Source: CAYOEZ01 sp964402955
GTDB lineage: Bacteria > Chloroflexota > DTOL01 > DAOUCN01
Assembly: GCA_964402955.1 (NCBI GenBank)
Contig: CAYOEZ010000034.1
Span: 1-27,439 of the forward strand
Direction of reading: 5' to 3'
Length of the DNA stretch: 27,439 nt
Both the position numbers and the translations under genes were made by a program. The notes beneath the pieces are model-generated. The model saw nothing but the letters and a program-made list of their open reading frames with translations. It was not told the origin of the DNA and did not search any database. This document shows positions 1-7,229 of this stretch, piece after piece. The stretch's first letter is position 1; every line of letters starts with the position of its first letter.

Positions 1-1
1 C

Positions 2-364
2 TTCGACTACGACGCCGCGAGCGGCGCCATCGCGAACCGGCGGCCCTTCATCGTCGTACCTGACACGGATGGCGTCGCCGACGGCATGACGGTGGACAGC
101 GAAGGCTTCATCTGGAGCGCACAGTGGGGAGGCTGGCGCATCACACGTTATGACCCGGCGGGCAAGATCGAGCGTGTTGTGCGCATGCCGGTTGAGCGGC
201 CCTCATGCTGTGCCTTTGGCGGCAAGAACCTGGATGAGTTGTACATCACCTCTGCTGCCACGACGATTAGCCCCGAGGAGCGCAGCAAGCAGCCCTGGAT
301 CGGCGATCTTTTGCGCATCTATCCCGGCGTCAAGGGCCAGCCCGAGCCGGAGTTCGGCGGCTAG
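2..364 (+). CDS. SMP-30/gluconolactonase/LRE-like protein, C-terminal part
   Basis: The reading frame is open from the first bases of the window to a TAG at 362-364, so the N-terminal part lies upstream and only about 120 residues are visible. They show the end of a six-bladed beta-propeller of the SMP-30/gluconolactonase family: a conserved GVADGMTVDSEGFIWSA stretch, then WGGWRITRYDPAGKI and MPVERPSCCAFGGKNLDELYITSA. In this family the DGM/D segment supplies metal-binding residues and members hydrolyse sugar lactones or related esters. Which lactone is hydrolysed cannot be told from a fragment. The stop codon sits inside the left arm of an inverted repeat (361-378), so the repeat forms the immediate 3' end of the gene. 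Confidence 0.85.
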   Translation, partial: FDYDAASGAIANRRPFIVVPDTDGVADGMTVDSEGFIWSAQWGGWRITRYDPAGKIERVVRMPVERPSCCAFGGKNLDELYITSAATTISPEERSKQPWIGDLLRIYPGVKGQPEPEFGG

Positions 365-509
365 TACTACTACTGTACATCAGTAAGGACGGCCTTCTTC
401 ACCGCAGAGACGCAGAGAACACAGAGAAAAAAGGCAAGAACTCAGTGCTCTCTGCGTCTCTGCGGTGGATTCACGCCCTCGCGGGTGAAAAGTACGGTAG
501 TAGTACTAG
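361..509. repeat. Nested inverted repeat (CCGCAGAGACGCAGAG family)
   Basis: An outer inverted repeat pairs 361-378 with 492-509 (18 bases, one mismatch). Nested inside it, 401-417 is perfectly complementary to 450-466 (17 bases), and pairing continues imperfectly inward. The inner arm is a CCGCAGAGACGCAGAG unit. The transcript could fold into a long hairpin just after the upstream gene, but no U-tract follows. It looks like a small dispersed palindromic element rather than a classical terminator. Confidence 0.75.
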
Positions 510-545
510 AAGCCCGTCGGAGAGCCAATGCCGGAGGTCATTTCT

Positions 546-670
546 ACCGCAGAGACACCCGATGGAGCGGGGTGAGCTTCGCAGAGAGAGCCTGCCCCGC
601 TGTATCGGGCATCGCCGAGAAAGAGCACAGAAAACCATCAAAACCTCTGCGTACTCTGCGTCTCTGCGGT
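546..670. repeat. Second nested inverted repeat of the same family
   Basis: ACCGCAGAGACA at 546-557 faces the unit CTCTGCGTCTCTGCGGT at 654-670, the same 17-mer as at 450-466. Inside lies another imperfect inverted repeat, 558-572 against 595-609 (two mismatches in 15). The interior segment 589-609 recurs, reverse-complemented, near 9437-9457. Together with the repeat at 361-509 this fills nearly the whole 390-base space before the fhaA-like gene. No small protein is convincing here. Confidence 0.65.
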
Positions 671-720
671 GAGACAACTCTCTCCGACAAGCTGCTAGAA
701 GCGAACGCCCTCCCGCCGTC

Positions 721-749
721 TTGTTACGCCATATCAACTGTGATGGAAT
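721..749 (+). promoter_or_regulatory. Possible leaderless promoter of the fhaA-like operon
   Basis: TTGTTA (721-726), a 17-base spacer and TGGAAT (744-749) sit just upstream of the ATG at 756. The -10 match is only fair. The implied start site would fall at or next to the ATG, which fits the absence of a clear Shine-Dalgarno sequence. This is suggestive only. Confidence 0.25.
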
Positions 750-755
750 GACGTC

Positions 756-1505
756 ATGCGTGGACTAAAGCAGTTCGAGGACACAATTGAATCCATGGTG
801 GAAGGTTCCATGGCGCAGGCCATGACCGGCCACCTGCAACCGGTCGAGATAGCCAAGAAGCTGGCGCGCGCCATGGACAGCGGCCAAACCATCGCTGCCG
901 ACAGGACCCTCGTCCCCAACGAGTACACTGTCCACATGCATCCAGACGACTTCGCCGTGCTGGCGCCCTTCCGCCAATCGCTGCAGCGCGAGCTTGCCGC
1001 ACATCTGCGCGCCCTGGCCGAGGAGCGCGGTCTGGGCTTCGTCGCTCCACCACACGTCACACTGCATGAGGATAGTGCTATCCGTCCGCGCCGCATGCGC
1101 ATCGAGGCGTCGCTGGCCGACGCGGTCGCGCCCGCTGCGCAGAGCATGCAAGCGCAGTTCACCGCGCCGCTGCCCGTGGCCCAGGTGCGGGCTCAACTCG
1201 ACCGCTCCGCCAGGCTGCTGTTCGCCGCCAACCGCTCTGTGTCATTGGACAAACCTGTGCTCAGCCTGGGGCGACAGATCGACAACAACGTTGTCATCGA
1301 GGACAAACGGGTCTCACGCCATCATGCCCAGTTGCGCTTCGAGCACAACAGCTACGTCCTCTATGATCTGGCCAGCGCCAACGGCACGCAGGTCAACGGC
1401 GCGCCCGTCGAGCAGGTCCTGCTGCATGATGGCGACCGCATCTCATTCGGCGGCGTCGAGGCCACCTTCCAGCGCAAGCAGCGGGAGGCCAAACGTGGAG
1501 CGTGA
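756..1505 (+). CDS. FhaA-like protein: DUF3662 domain plus FHA domain
   Basis: The 249-residue protein has two parts. Residues 1-120 match the DUF3662/FhaA N-terminal domain (start MRGLKQFEDTIESMVEG, later PNEYTVHMHPDDF). Residues about 163-238 are an FHA phosphothreonine-recognition domain with the expected signatures: GR at 172-173, SRHH at 187-190, NG at 209-210. No membrane segment is visible. In Actinobacteria FhaA reads Ser/Thr-kinase phosphorylation and helps control peptidoglycan synthesis, and its gene sits beside fhaB, rodA and pbpA, as here. A role in coordinating RodA/PBP activity is inferred from that context. The next gene starts 11 bases before this one ends, which suggests translational coupling. 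Confidence 0.88.
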   Translation: MRGLKQFEDTIESMVEGSMAQAMTGHLQPVEIAKKLARAMDSGQTIAADRTLVPNEYTVHMHPDDFAVLAPFRQSLQRELAAHLRALAEERGLGFVAPPHVTLHEDSAIRPRRMRIEASLADAVAPAAQSMQAQFTAPLPVAQVRAQLDRSARLLFAANRSVSLDKPVLSLGRQIDNNVVIEDKRVSRHHAQLRFEHNSYVLYDLASANGTQVNGAPVEQVLLHDGDRISFGGVEATFQRKQREAKRGA

Positions 1506-1932
1506 TGTCACGATCCTCTTGTTGCGCATTGGCCTGGTGGCAGTGCTCTATTTTTTCTTGTTCCAGTTGCTGCTGGTTTTGTGGCGAGACCTGCGTCCCC
1601 AGAGCGCCGCCAGCCCGCCGCCACAAGCAGCGACCGGCCCGGCGCTTGATGTCATCGACCCGGCAGGGTCAGGCAAAGCAGCCGCTGAAACGATCCCCTT
1701 GCAGACGATTACCAGCCTGGGACGCGGCCCGCAGAACACGATCGTGTTGAACGATATCTCGATCTCTGCCGATCACGCCCTGATATCGTACCGGCTGGGC
1801 CAGTGGTGGGTGGAAGACGTGGGCAGCAGGAATGGCACGTACCTCAATGATGTGCGCATCGACCAACCAACGGTCATCCATGGCAGCGATGTGGTGCGCG
1901 TCGGGATGGTGAGCCTGGGCGTGCGCGTCTGA
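1495..1932 (+). CDS. FhaB-like membrane-anchored FHA protein
   Basis: A 145-residue protein starting at GTG 1495, chosen because a GGGAGG element lies just upstream and because MERDVTILLLRIGLV is a typical start. The frame is open further upstream, but that part overlaps the fhaA-like gene. Residues 8-30 form one transmembrane helix, followed by a Pro/Ala-rich linker (about 31-65) and an FHA domain (about 70-145). GR (77-78), SxxH (S91, H94) and NG (113-114) are kept, although the usual Arg after the Ser of SRxH is Ala. The arrangement matches mycobacterial FhaB/FipA, which links kinase signalling to cell-wall growth. The exact partner here is unknown. Confidence 0.82.
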   Translation: MERDVTILLLRIGLVAVLYFFLFQLLLVLWRDLRPQSAASPPPQAATGPALDVIDPAGSGKAAAETIPLQTITSLGRGPQNTIVLNDISISADHALISYRLGQWWVEDVGSRNGTYLNDVRIDQPTVIHGSDVVRVGMVSLGVRV

Positions 1933-1969
1933 GGCAGAGGCAATGCAATCCGGTTTGAGGAGGCTGAAC

Positions 1970-2833
1970 GTGGCAGACGTCAAGATCGCTATCATCGGCG
2001 GCAGTGGTATCTACCAGATGGAAGGGTTGACCGAAGTCGAGGAAGTCAATATCAAGACGCCATTTGGCGACCCCAGCGATAGCATTGTTATCGGCACACT
2101 CGAAGGGCAGCGCGTCGCATTCCTGCCGCGGCACGGGCGCGGTCATCGCATCGCCCCGTCCGAGCTGCCGGTGCGCGCCAACATCTTCGCGCTGAAAACA
2201 CTCGGCGTCGAGCACATCATCAGCTTGAGCGCCTGCGGCAGCCTGAAGCAAGAGCTTGCGCCGCAGGACATCGTCATCCCCGACCAACTATTCGATCGCA
2301 CCAAAGAGCGCGCCAGCACATTCTTCGGCAACGGTCTGGTCGTTCATATCAGCTTTGCCGATCCCTTCTGCCTTGAGCTAAGCGACATACTTTACAGGGC
2401 AGCCCAGGCCAGCAGCGCACACGTGCACAAGGGGGGCACACTCGTTGTCATGGAAGGCCCGGCCTTTTCCACCAAAGCCGAGTCGCGCATCTACCGCCAG
2501 TGGGGCGCCGACCTGATCGGCATGACGGCGCTGCCCGAAGCCAAGCTCGCGCGCGAGGCTGAGATGTGCTATGCTACCGTCGCCTGCGTCACCGACTACG
2601 ACTGCTGGCATCCAGAACACGATTCAGTCACGGTCGAGATGGTCGTTGGCAACCTGCTCAAGAACGCAGCCACCAGCAAAAGCATCGTGCGCCATGCGGT
2701 GAAGGCCATTCCCGCCCACCGTGGCTGCTCCTGCGCCAGCGCTCTCAAGGATGCCATTATTAGCTCTCGCGATTGCGTGCCCGCTGCGCTGAAGCGCGAT
2801 CTGGCGCCATTGCTCGGCAAGTACCTCACGTGA
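1970..2833 (+). CDS. mtnP: S-methyl-5'-thioadenosine phosphorylase
   Basis: A 287-residue family-2 purine nucleoside phosphorylase. The GTG at 1970 is preferred over an upstream in-frame start at 1943 because GAGGAGG (1957-1963) lies 6 bases before it and the protein then begins VADVKIAIIGGSGIY, like other MtnPs. The phosphate-binding GGSGIY, SLKQELAPQDIVIPDQ and MEGPAFSTKAESR segments, and the IGMTALPEAKLAREAEMCYA and TDYDCWH blocks, are diagnostic. The enzyme splits methylthioadenosine into adenine and methylthioribose-1-phosphate in methionine salvage. It sits between the fhaB-like and rodA-like genes and overlaps the latter by one base (TGATG), so it appears co-transcribed with envelope genes, an unusual partner. 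Confidence 0.92.
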   Translation: MADVKIAIIGGSGIYQMEGLTEVEEVNIKTPFGDPSDSIVIGTLEGQRVAFLPRHGRGHRIAPSELPVRANIFALKTLGVEHIISLSACGSLKQELAPQDIVIPDQLFDRTKERASTFFGNGLVVHISFADPFCLELSDILYRAAQASSAHVHKGGTLVVMEGPAFSTKAESRIYRQWGADLIGMTALPEAKLAREAEMCYATVACVTDYDCWHPEHDSVTVEMVVGNLLKNAATSKSIVRHAVKAIPAHRGCSCASALKDAIISSRDCVPAALKRDLAPLLGKYLT

Positions 2834-4131
2834 TGCGCGCCTCGCTGCGCGGCCACGAGCTGCTGCTTTTGATCTGCGCTCTGTCCGTTGGGGCGATCGG
2901 CCTTGCCACCATTGCCCTGGTCAAGGCTGGCTCTGTCTCGGCGGACAGCCTCAGACCCCTGTTTGTCTTTGCAGTGGTCGCCTTCGCTTTGCATCTTCTT
3001 CTCAGCGTCGTCGCCCCCCACAGCGATCAGGTCATCTTCCCCATCGCTGCCATGCTGACGATGATCGGCCTTGTCGCCGTGCAACGCTTCTCGTGGGAAC
3101 CTGCTCTGGGCGCGGTGGGCCAGGCTCTGCCCGGCCGGCAGTTGGGGTGGATCGTCATTGGCGGCGGTCTGACGGCAGCCGCAGTGCTCACCCCTGGCCT
3201 GTTGCGGGCGCTCAAGCTCTATCGTTATGTCTGGTTGCTGGGCGGGCTGGCGCTCGTCGCGCTGACGTTGATTTTTGGAGAGGATGTGACCGGCACCGGC
3301 ACGCGCTTGTGGATCGCCGTCGGCCCCTGGCGTTTCCAGCCGTCCGAGGTGCTTAAGATCCTCATGGTCGTCTTTCTGGCCAGCTATCTGGACGAGCGCC
3401 GCGAATTGCTGGCGGGCAACACCTTCCGTCTGGGGCCATTGCATCTGCCCCCCCTCCCTTACCTCTTGCCTTTGCTCCTGATGTGGGGTATCTCGCTGGC
3501 CATCCTGGTGCTCCAGGAAGACCTCGGAGCGGCGGTTCTGTTCTTCGCCATCTTTCTGGCTATGCTCTACATGGCGACCGGGCGAGCAAGCTATGTTGTC
3601 CTGGGCGGCTTGCTCTTCATGGTGGGGGCGCTGGCGGCATACGGCATGTTCGGACATGTGCAGGCACGCGTGGCCGTCTGGCTCAACCCCTGGGTCGACC
3701 CGGCCGGGCGTGGCTATCAGACCATACAGTCGCTGGTGGCCATGTCAGCGGGAGGCGTCTTTGGCGTCGGTCTGGGCTACGGCCATCCCGGCTACATCCC
3801 TGCCGTACACACGGACCTGGTGTTCGCCGCTCTCGGCGAAGAAATCGGGCTGGCCGGACTGCTGGCGATTGTCGGGCTCTACCTGGTTCTCGTTGCCCGC
3901 GGCATCCACATCGCCTTGCACACCGTCGACGGCTTTGCTGCGCTGCTGGCGGCCGGCCTCAGCCTGGCGCTCGGCATACAGGCGCTGCTCATTATTGGCG
4001 GCACGCTGCGTGTATTTCCATTGACGGGCATTACGCTGCCCTTCATTAGTTACGGCGGCAGTTCGCTGGTAACAAACTACCTGCTGATTGGCATATTGTT
4101 GCGTGTCTCGATGGAGAGACAAGCAGGCTGA
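2833..4131 (+). CDS. FtsW/RodA/SpoVE-family peptidoglycan glycosyltransferase
   Basis: A 432-residue polytopic membrane protein with about ten hydrophobic segments. The SEDS signatures are present: FQPSEVLKILMVVFLASYL in the middle and PLTGITLPFISYGGSSL near the C-terminus. SEDS proteins polymerise lipid II into glycan strands together with a class B PBP, which here is probably the pbpA-like gene at 5401. The ATG at 2833 overlaps the mtnP stop by one base; an open frame upstream to 2773 is taken as mtnP shadow. RodA (elongation) is favoured over FtsW by the neighbouring FHA genes and PBP, but sequence alone does not settle it. Confidence 0.88.
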   Translation: MRASLRGHELLLLICALSVGAIGLATIALVKAGSVSADSLRPLFVFAVVAFALHLLLSVVAPHSDQVIFPIAAMLTMIGLVAVQRFSWEPALGAVGQALPGRQLGWIVIGGGLTAAAVLTPGLLRALKLYRYVWLLGGLALVALTLIFGEDVTGTGTRLWIAVGPWRFQPSEVLKILMVVFLASYLDERRELLAGNTFRLGPLHLPPLPYLLPLLLMWGISLAILVLQEDLGAAVLFFAIFLAMLYMATGRASYVVLGGLLFMVGALAAYGMFGHVQARVAVWLNPWVDPAGRGYQTIQSLVAMSAGGVFGVGLGYGHPGYIPAVHTDLVFAALGEEIGLAGLLAIVGLYLVLVARGIHIALHTVDGFAALLAAGLSLALGIQALLIIGGTLRVFPLTGITLPFISYGGSSLVTNYLLIGILLRVSMERQAG

Positions 4132-4146
4132 CAAGGAGTGTCATGC

Positions 4147-5349
4147 ATGGGTAACGTCATCGTTCCCGAAGCCGGCGCCGTCCCGGCCACAGCCGACGTC
4201 GTCATCATCGGCGCAGGCATTGTCGGCGCAGCGACTGCGTTTTTCGCCTCAAGGGCAGGGATGAATGCCGTCGTGGTGGAGCGGCGCGAACAACCAGGTA
4301 TGCTCGCCACCGCTGTCTCGTCGGAATGCGTGCGCGAACAGTGGACACAGCCGCACAACATCGACATGATGAGCGAGTCGCTGGACATAATCGAGCATTT
4401 CGCCGATCTGCTGACGCTGCCCGGCTATGACATCAGCCTCCACCAGCAGGGCTACCTGTTCCTGACCGCCGATGCGCAGCGAGCGCATCACTTCGAGAAG
4501 CTTATCGCCAGGCAGCGCCATTACGGCCTGCGCAGCGCAGAATTGCTCGACGGCGCAGAGGTACGGCGGCGCTTCCCCTGGGTATCGGCAGACGTCGTCG
4601 CCGGGCGCTTCAACCAGCGCGATGGCTGGCTGGCGGTTCACGAAATGCTCTGGGGATTCATCAAAGGCAGCCATGCACTCTATCTGATGCAGACGGCTGC
4701 CACGGCCATCGAACGCGACAGCCGTGGCGTATGTGCAGTTCTCACCGACCGCGGGCGCATTGCCGCCCGACGCGTCGTCATTGCGGCCGGCCCATTTGCA
4801 GGCAAGATCGCAGCGCTGGCAGGGGTGGACCTGCCGCTGCTCAATGTGCGACGCCAGGAAGTGAGGCTGTCCCGACACGGTATCTGCCCGGCCGCGGCGC
4901 CCATGGTCGTGGACGACGATAGGCACGTCTACTGGCGGCCCGATGGCCCGGCCGCGCTGCTTGGCGGCGGCGAGATGGACAATGTCACCGGCGAGCCGCT
5001 CGATCGTGTTCCCGCCGACTGGGCATTCGCCGCCCAAGTGCTGGAAAACGCCATGCGGCTCAGCCCGTTCTGGGAAGAAGCAGCAAACACACTGAAGGCC
5101 AGTGAGGTCTTCATAAACGCCGGTCAGTATTCCTACGTGGCAGATCACTGCCCGGTTGTGGGCGCGACGCCTGTGCCTGGACTGTACCTGAATGCAGCCT
5201 ACGACGGCCACGGCGTCATGGGTGCGCCCGCCGGCAGCCGCTTGCTTGTCGATCTGATCACCGGACGCGTCCCGGCTGCAGCCAACCCATTCTGCCTCGA
5301 GCGGCTGGCGTCTGGCCGCCACTTGCACACTGAAGAAGCGATACTTTAG
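4147..5349 (+). CDS. FAD-dependent oxidoreductase (DAO/sarcosine oxidase beta-like)
   Basis: A 400-residue flavoprotein of the D-amino-acid oxidase superfamily. The dinucleotide-binding fold starts at VVIIGAGIVGAATAFFASRAG (GxGxxG near residues 22-27) and ends with the acidic residue in VVVE. Further family features are the RRQEVRLSR region and a C-terminal LYLNAAYDGHGVMGAPAGSRLL, the second FAD-binding block. The ATG at 4147 is chosen because AAGGAG (4133-4138) is 8 bases upstream; a GTG at 4138 would place the ribosome site too close. Such enzymes oxidise secondary or N-methylated amines or amino acids. The substrate is unknown. Its place between the SEDS and PBP genes gives no obvious metabolic clue. 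Confidence 0.82.
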   Translation: MGNVIVPEAGAVPATADVVIIGAGIVGAATAFFASRAGMNAVVVERREQPGMLATAVSSECVREQWTQPHNIDMMSESLDIIEHFADLLTLPGYDISLHQQGYLFLTADAQRAHHFEKLIARQRHYGLRSAELLDGAEVRRRFPWVSADVVAGRFNQRDGWLAVHEMLWGFIKGSHALYLMQTAATAIERDSRGVCAVLTDRGRIAARRVVIAAGPFAGKIAALAGVDLPLLNVRRQEVRLSRHGICPAAAPMVVDDDRHVYWRPDGPAALLGGGEMDNVTGEPLDRVPADWAFAAQVLENAMRLSPFWEEAANTLKASEVFINAGQYSYVADHCPVVGATPVPGLYLNAAYDGHGVMGAPAGSRLLVDLITGRVPAAANPFCLERLASGRHLHTEEAIL

Positions 5350-5350
5350 C

Positions 5351-5382
5351 ATCCTCTCGCACTGGTCAAACTGCGAGAGGAT
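5351..5382 (+). terminator. Hairpin after the FAD oxidoreductase gene
   Basis: An 11-base perfect stem pairs 5351-5361 (ATCCTCTCGCA) with 5372-5382 around a 10-base loop. It begins one base after the stop codon of the preceding gene and ends 18 bases before the pbpA-like start. No T-run follows, so it may be a weak terminator, an mRNA-processing site or a stabilising 3' structure. Confidence 0.45.
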
Positions 5383-5400
5383 ACACTCAGGCAACCTGCT

Positions 5401-6867
5401 ATGCTTTCTGGTCGCACGGTCCTGCGTGGGCACATCGCCCGCGCTGGACGCTGGTTTCTGATCGTCTTTGTTGTGATGAGCCTGGCCATTCCCTACTGGA
5501 TGATCGTGCGCGGGCCCGACATCCTGGCGCGCCCGGAGAACGTCCGCCCGCTCGACGAGGAAGCGCGCACGCTGCGCGGGCGCATTCTCGACGCCAAGGG
5601 TGTGGAGCTGGCGCACAGCGTTAGCGATGCCGATGGTTATGTAAAGCGCGTCTATTCCTCCCCGTCCATTGCGCACGTCACTGGCTACTGGAGCTTGCGC
5701 TTTGGCGTCAGCGCCATCGAGGCCGCCCAGAATGACACCCTGCGCGGCGCTCAGAGCCAGTCGCTTCAGACCGAGCTGGAAAACGCCCTCCTGCACCGGC
5801 CAACCACGGGCCAGGACGTTGTCCTGACCATTGACAACCGCATTCAGTCCGTGGCGGATGCTGCGTTGGGCAACGAGCGCGGCGCCATCGTTGTCCTCGA
5901 TGTGCACAGTGGCGCAGTCGTTGCCATGGTCAGCCATCCCACCTACGACCCCAACCGCCTCGACAGCGACATCGACAAACTCAAGAGCGATCCCAACCGC
6001 CCTCTGCTGAATCGCGCCACTCAGGGCTTGTATCCTCCCGGCTCCACGTTCAAGACGGTGACGCTGGCAAGCGCACTCGAGAAGCAGACAGTCTCCACGT
6101 CGACCGTCTTCACTTACAGCCTGCGCCCGCCCGGCGGCCAGCACCACGGCTGGTGGCACGTCAGTGACCAGGGCATACTCTGCGAGAATCACCCCACCAA
6201 CAACTCACCGTTCGACCTGGCCGGCGCCTTTATCTGGTCGTGCAACGTCGCCTTCGGCGACATCGGGCTGGCCATCGGCCCCGACGCCTACCGCGAGTCC
6301 GCGCGCCGCTTTGGCCTGGACGCGCCGCTCCCCTTCGACCTGCCCACGGCCACGAGCCGTCTCTTCCAGACGCCCGACTACTTCACCGGACAGGAACGCT
6401 TCTATGCTCTGGCCTCGACGGCCTTTGGCCAGGGCCAGATCACCGTCACGCCGCTGCAGATGGCGCTGGTCGCCGCAACCATCGCCAACGACGGCAAGAT
6501 GCCCCGGCCATATCTGGTCGCGCGTGTCCAGTCGCCGGCCGGGCGCACGCTGACGGTTGCGCAACCGCGTCTGCTGGCCACAGTAATGTCGCCCGCCACC
6601 GCCTCCACGGTACGGCAGATGATGGTGGCGTCGGTCGACAGCGGCTGGGCAAACCCGGCTGGCATCAAAGGAGTCAAGGTGGGCGGGAAGACCGGCACGG
6701 CAGAAACGGCGGTTCAGGCCGATCCTCACTCCTGGTTCATCGGCTTCGTCCCTGGCGATTCACCACGCTACGCCATTGCCGTGGTCATGGAACGGGCAGG
6801 GTTCGGCTCAGCCCAGGCCGCGCCCGCGGCCAGGAAGGTCATGGAAGCGTTGCTTCAGGAGAAGTGA
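5401..6867 (+). CDS. Class B penicillin-binding protein (PbpA/FtsI-type transpeptidase)
   Basis: A 488-residue protein with an N-terminal signal-anchor helix (about residues 17-36), a short dimerisation-like region with RGRILDAKGVELA (60-72), and a complete transpeptidase domain. The three active-site motifs are visible: STFK at 215-218 with the acylated Ser, SCN at 280-282 and KTGTAE from 430. It cross-links peptidoglycan outside the membrane. The length and context (fhaA-fhaB-rodA upstream) match PbpA of the actinobacterial cluster, so it is the likely partner of the SEDS protein at 2833. A hairpin (5351-5382) lies between it and the preceding gene, and no strong ribosome-binding site is visible. 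Confidence 0.9.
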   Translation: MLSGRTVLRGHIARAGRWFLIVFVVMSLAIPYWMIVRGPDILARPENVRPLDEEARTLRGRILDAKGVELAHSVSDADGYVKRVYSSPSIAHVTGYWSLRFGVSAIEAAQNDTLRGAQSQSLQTELENALLHRPTTGQDVVLTIDNRIQSVADAALGNERGAIVVLDVHSGAVVAMVSHPTYDPNRLDSDIDKLKSDPNRPLLNRATQGLYPPGSTFKTVTLASALEKQTVSTSTVFTYSLRPPGGQHHGWWHVSDQGILCENHPTNNSPFDLAGAFIWSCNVAFGDIGLAIGPDAYRESARRFGLDAPLPFDLPTATSRLFQTPDYFTGQERFYALASTAFGQGQITVTPLQMALVAATIANDGKMPRPYLVARVQSPAGRTLTVAQPRLLATVMSPATASTVRQMMVASVDSGWANPAGIKGVKVGGKTGTAETAVQADPHSWFIGFVPGDSPRYAIAVVMERAGFGSAQAAPAARKVMEALLQEK

Positions 6868-6869
6868 CA

Positions 6870-7229
6870 ATGCGCTTCTTCGAACGCGTGTATGACGTGG
6901 TGCGGATGATCCCCAGTGGCAGAGTTGCCTCATACGGCCAGATTGCCGCGCTCCTGGAACACCCCCGTGCTGCGCGCACGGTTGGCTGGGCGCTGCATTC
7001 CGTGCCCGAAGGCAGCGCTGTACCCTGGCATCGCGTCGTCAACAGCCACGGCGGCATGTCGACGTCTAGCTTTAGCGACCCTCCCGACCTGCAGCGCCAG
7101 TTGCTCGAAGCCGAAGGTGTCGAGTTCGATGCTCAGGGCTGTGTTGACCTGCGCCGCTTCGGCTGGGACACGTGGCAACTACCCCCTTCTCCTCCGCAGG
7201 GAGAAGACCGGGATGAGAGTGCCCCATGA
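6870..7229 (+). CDS. Alkyltransferase-like protein (ATL, DNA alkylation-damage recognition)
   Basis: A 119-residue protein with the DNA-binding domain of O6-alkylguanine-DNA alkyltransferases. It carries SYGQIA (21-26), the arginine-finger region ARTVGWAL (35-42) and, in place of the catalytic PCHRV, PWHRV at 52-56. The Trp-for-Cys change defines ATL proteins. They cannot transfer the alkyl group but bind and flip O6-alkylguanine and hand the lesion to nucleotide-excision repair. The start is 2 bases after the PBP stop. The last 15 or so residues (PPSPPQGEDRDESAP) are low-complexity and are encoded by a small palindromic repeat at 7185-7206, so the C-terminus may have been extended by repeat insertion. 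Confidence 0.85.
   Translation: MRFFERVYDVVRMIPSGRVASYGQIAALLEHPRAARTVGWALHSVPEGSAVPWHRVVNSHGGMSTSSFSDPPDLQRQLLEAEGVEFDAQGCVDLRRFGWDTWQLPPSPPQGEDRDESAP
7185..7206. repeat. Small palindrome within the ATL coding end
   Basis: CTTCTCC (7186-7192) and GGAGAAG (7200-7206) form a 7-base stem around a short loop. The element is out of character with the family's protein sequence and encodes the Pro-rich tail of the ATL protein. It resembles small intergenic palindromes of Chloroflexota genomes, though only one copy is seen here. Confidence 0.4.

Noticed and set aside
361..670. CRISPR array
   Set aside because: The repeated units are inverted and nested, not regularly spaced direct repeats with unique spacers, and no cas gene is present.
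994..1494. Upstream extension of the fhaB-like frame
   Set aside because: It overlaps the well-supported fhaA-like gene; the GTG at 1495 has a ribosome site and begins a normal membrane anchor.
4249..6192. Long minus-strand open frame of 647 codons opposite the FAD oxidoreductase and PBP genes
   Set aside because: Both sense genes are clearly recognisable, while the antisense product shows no domain pattern. It is a GC-rich shadow.
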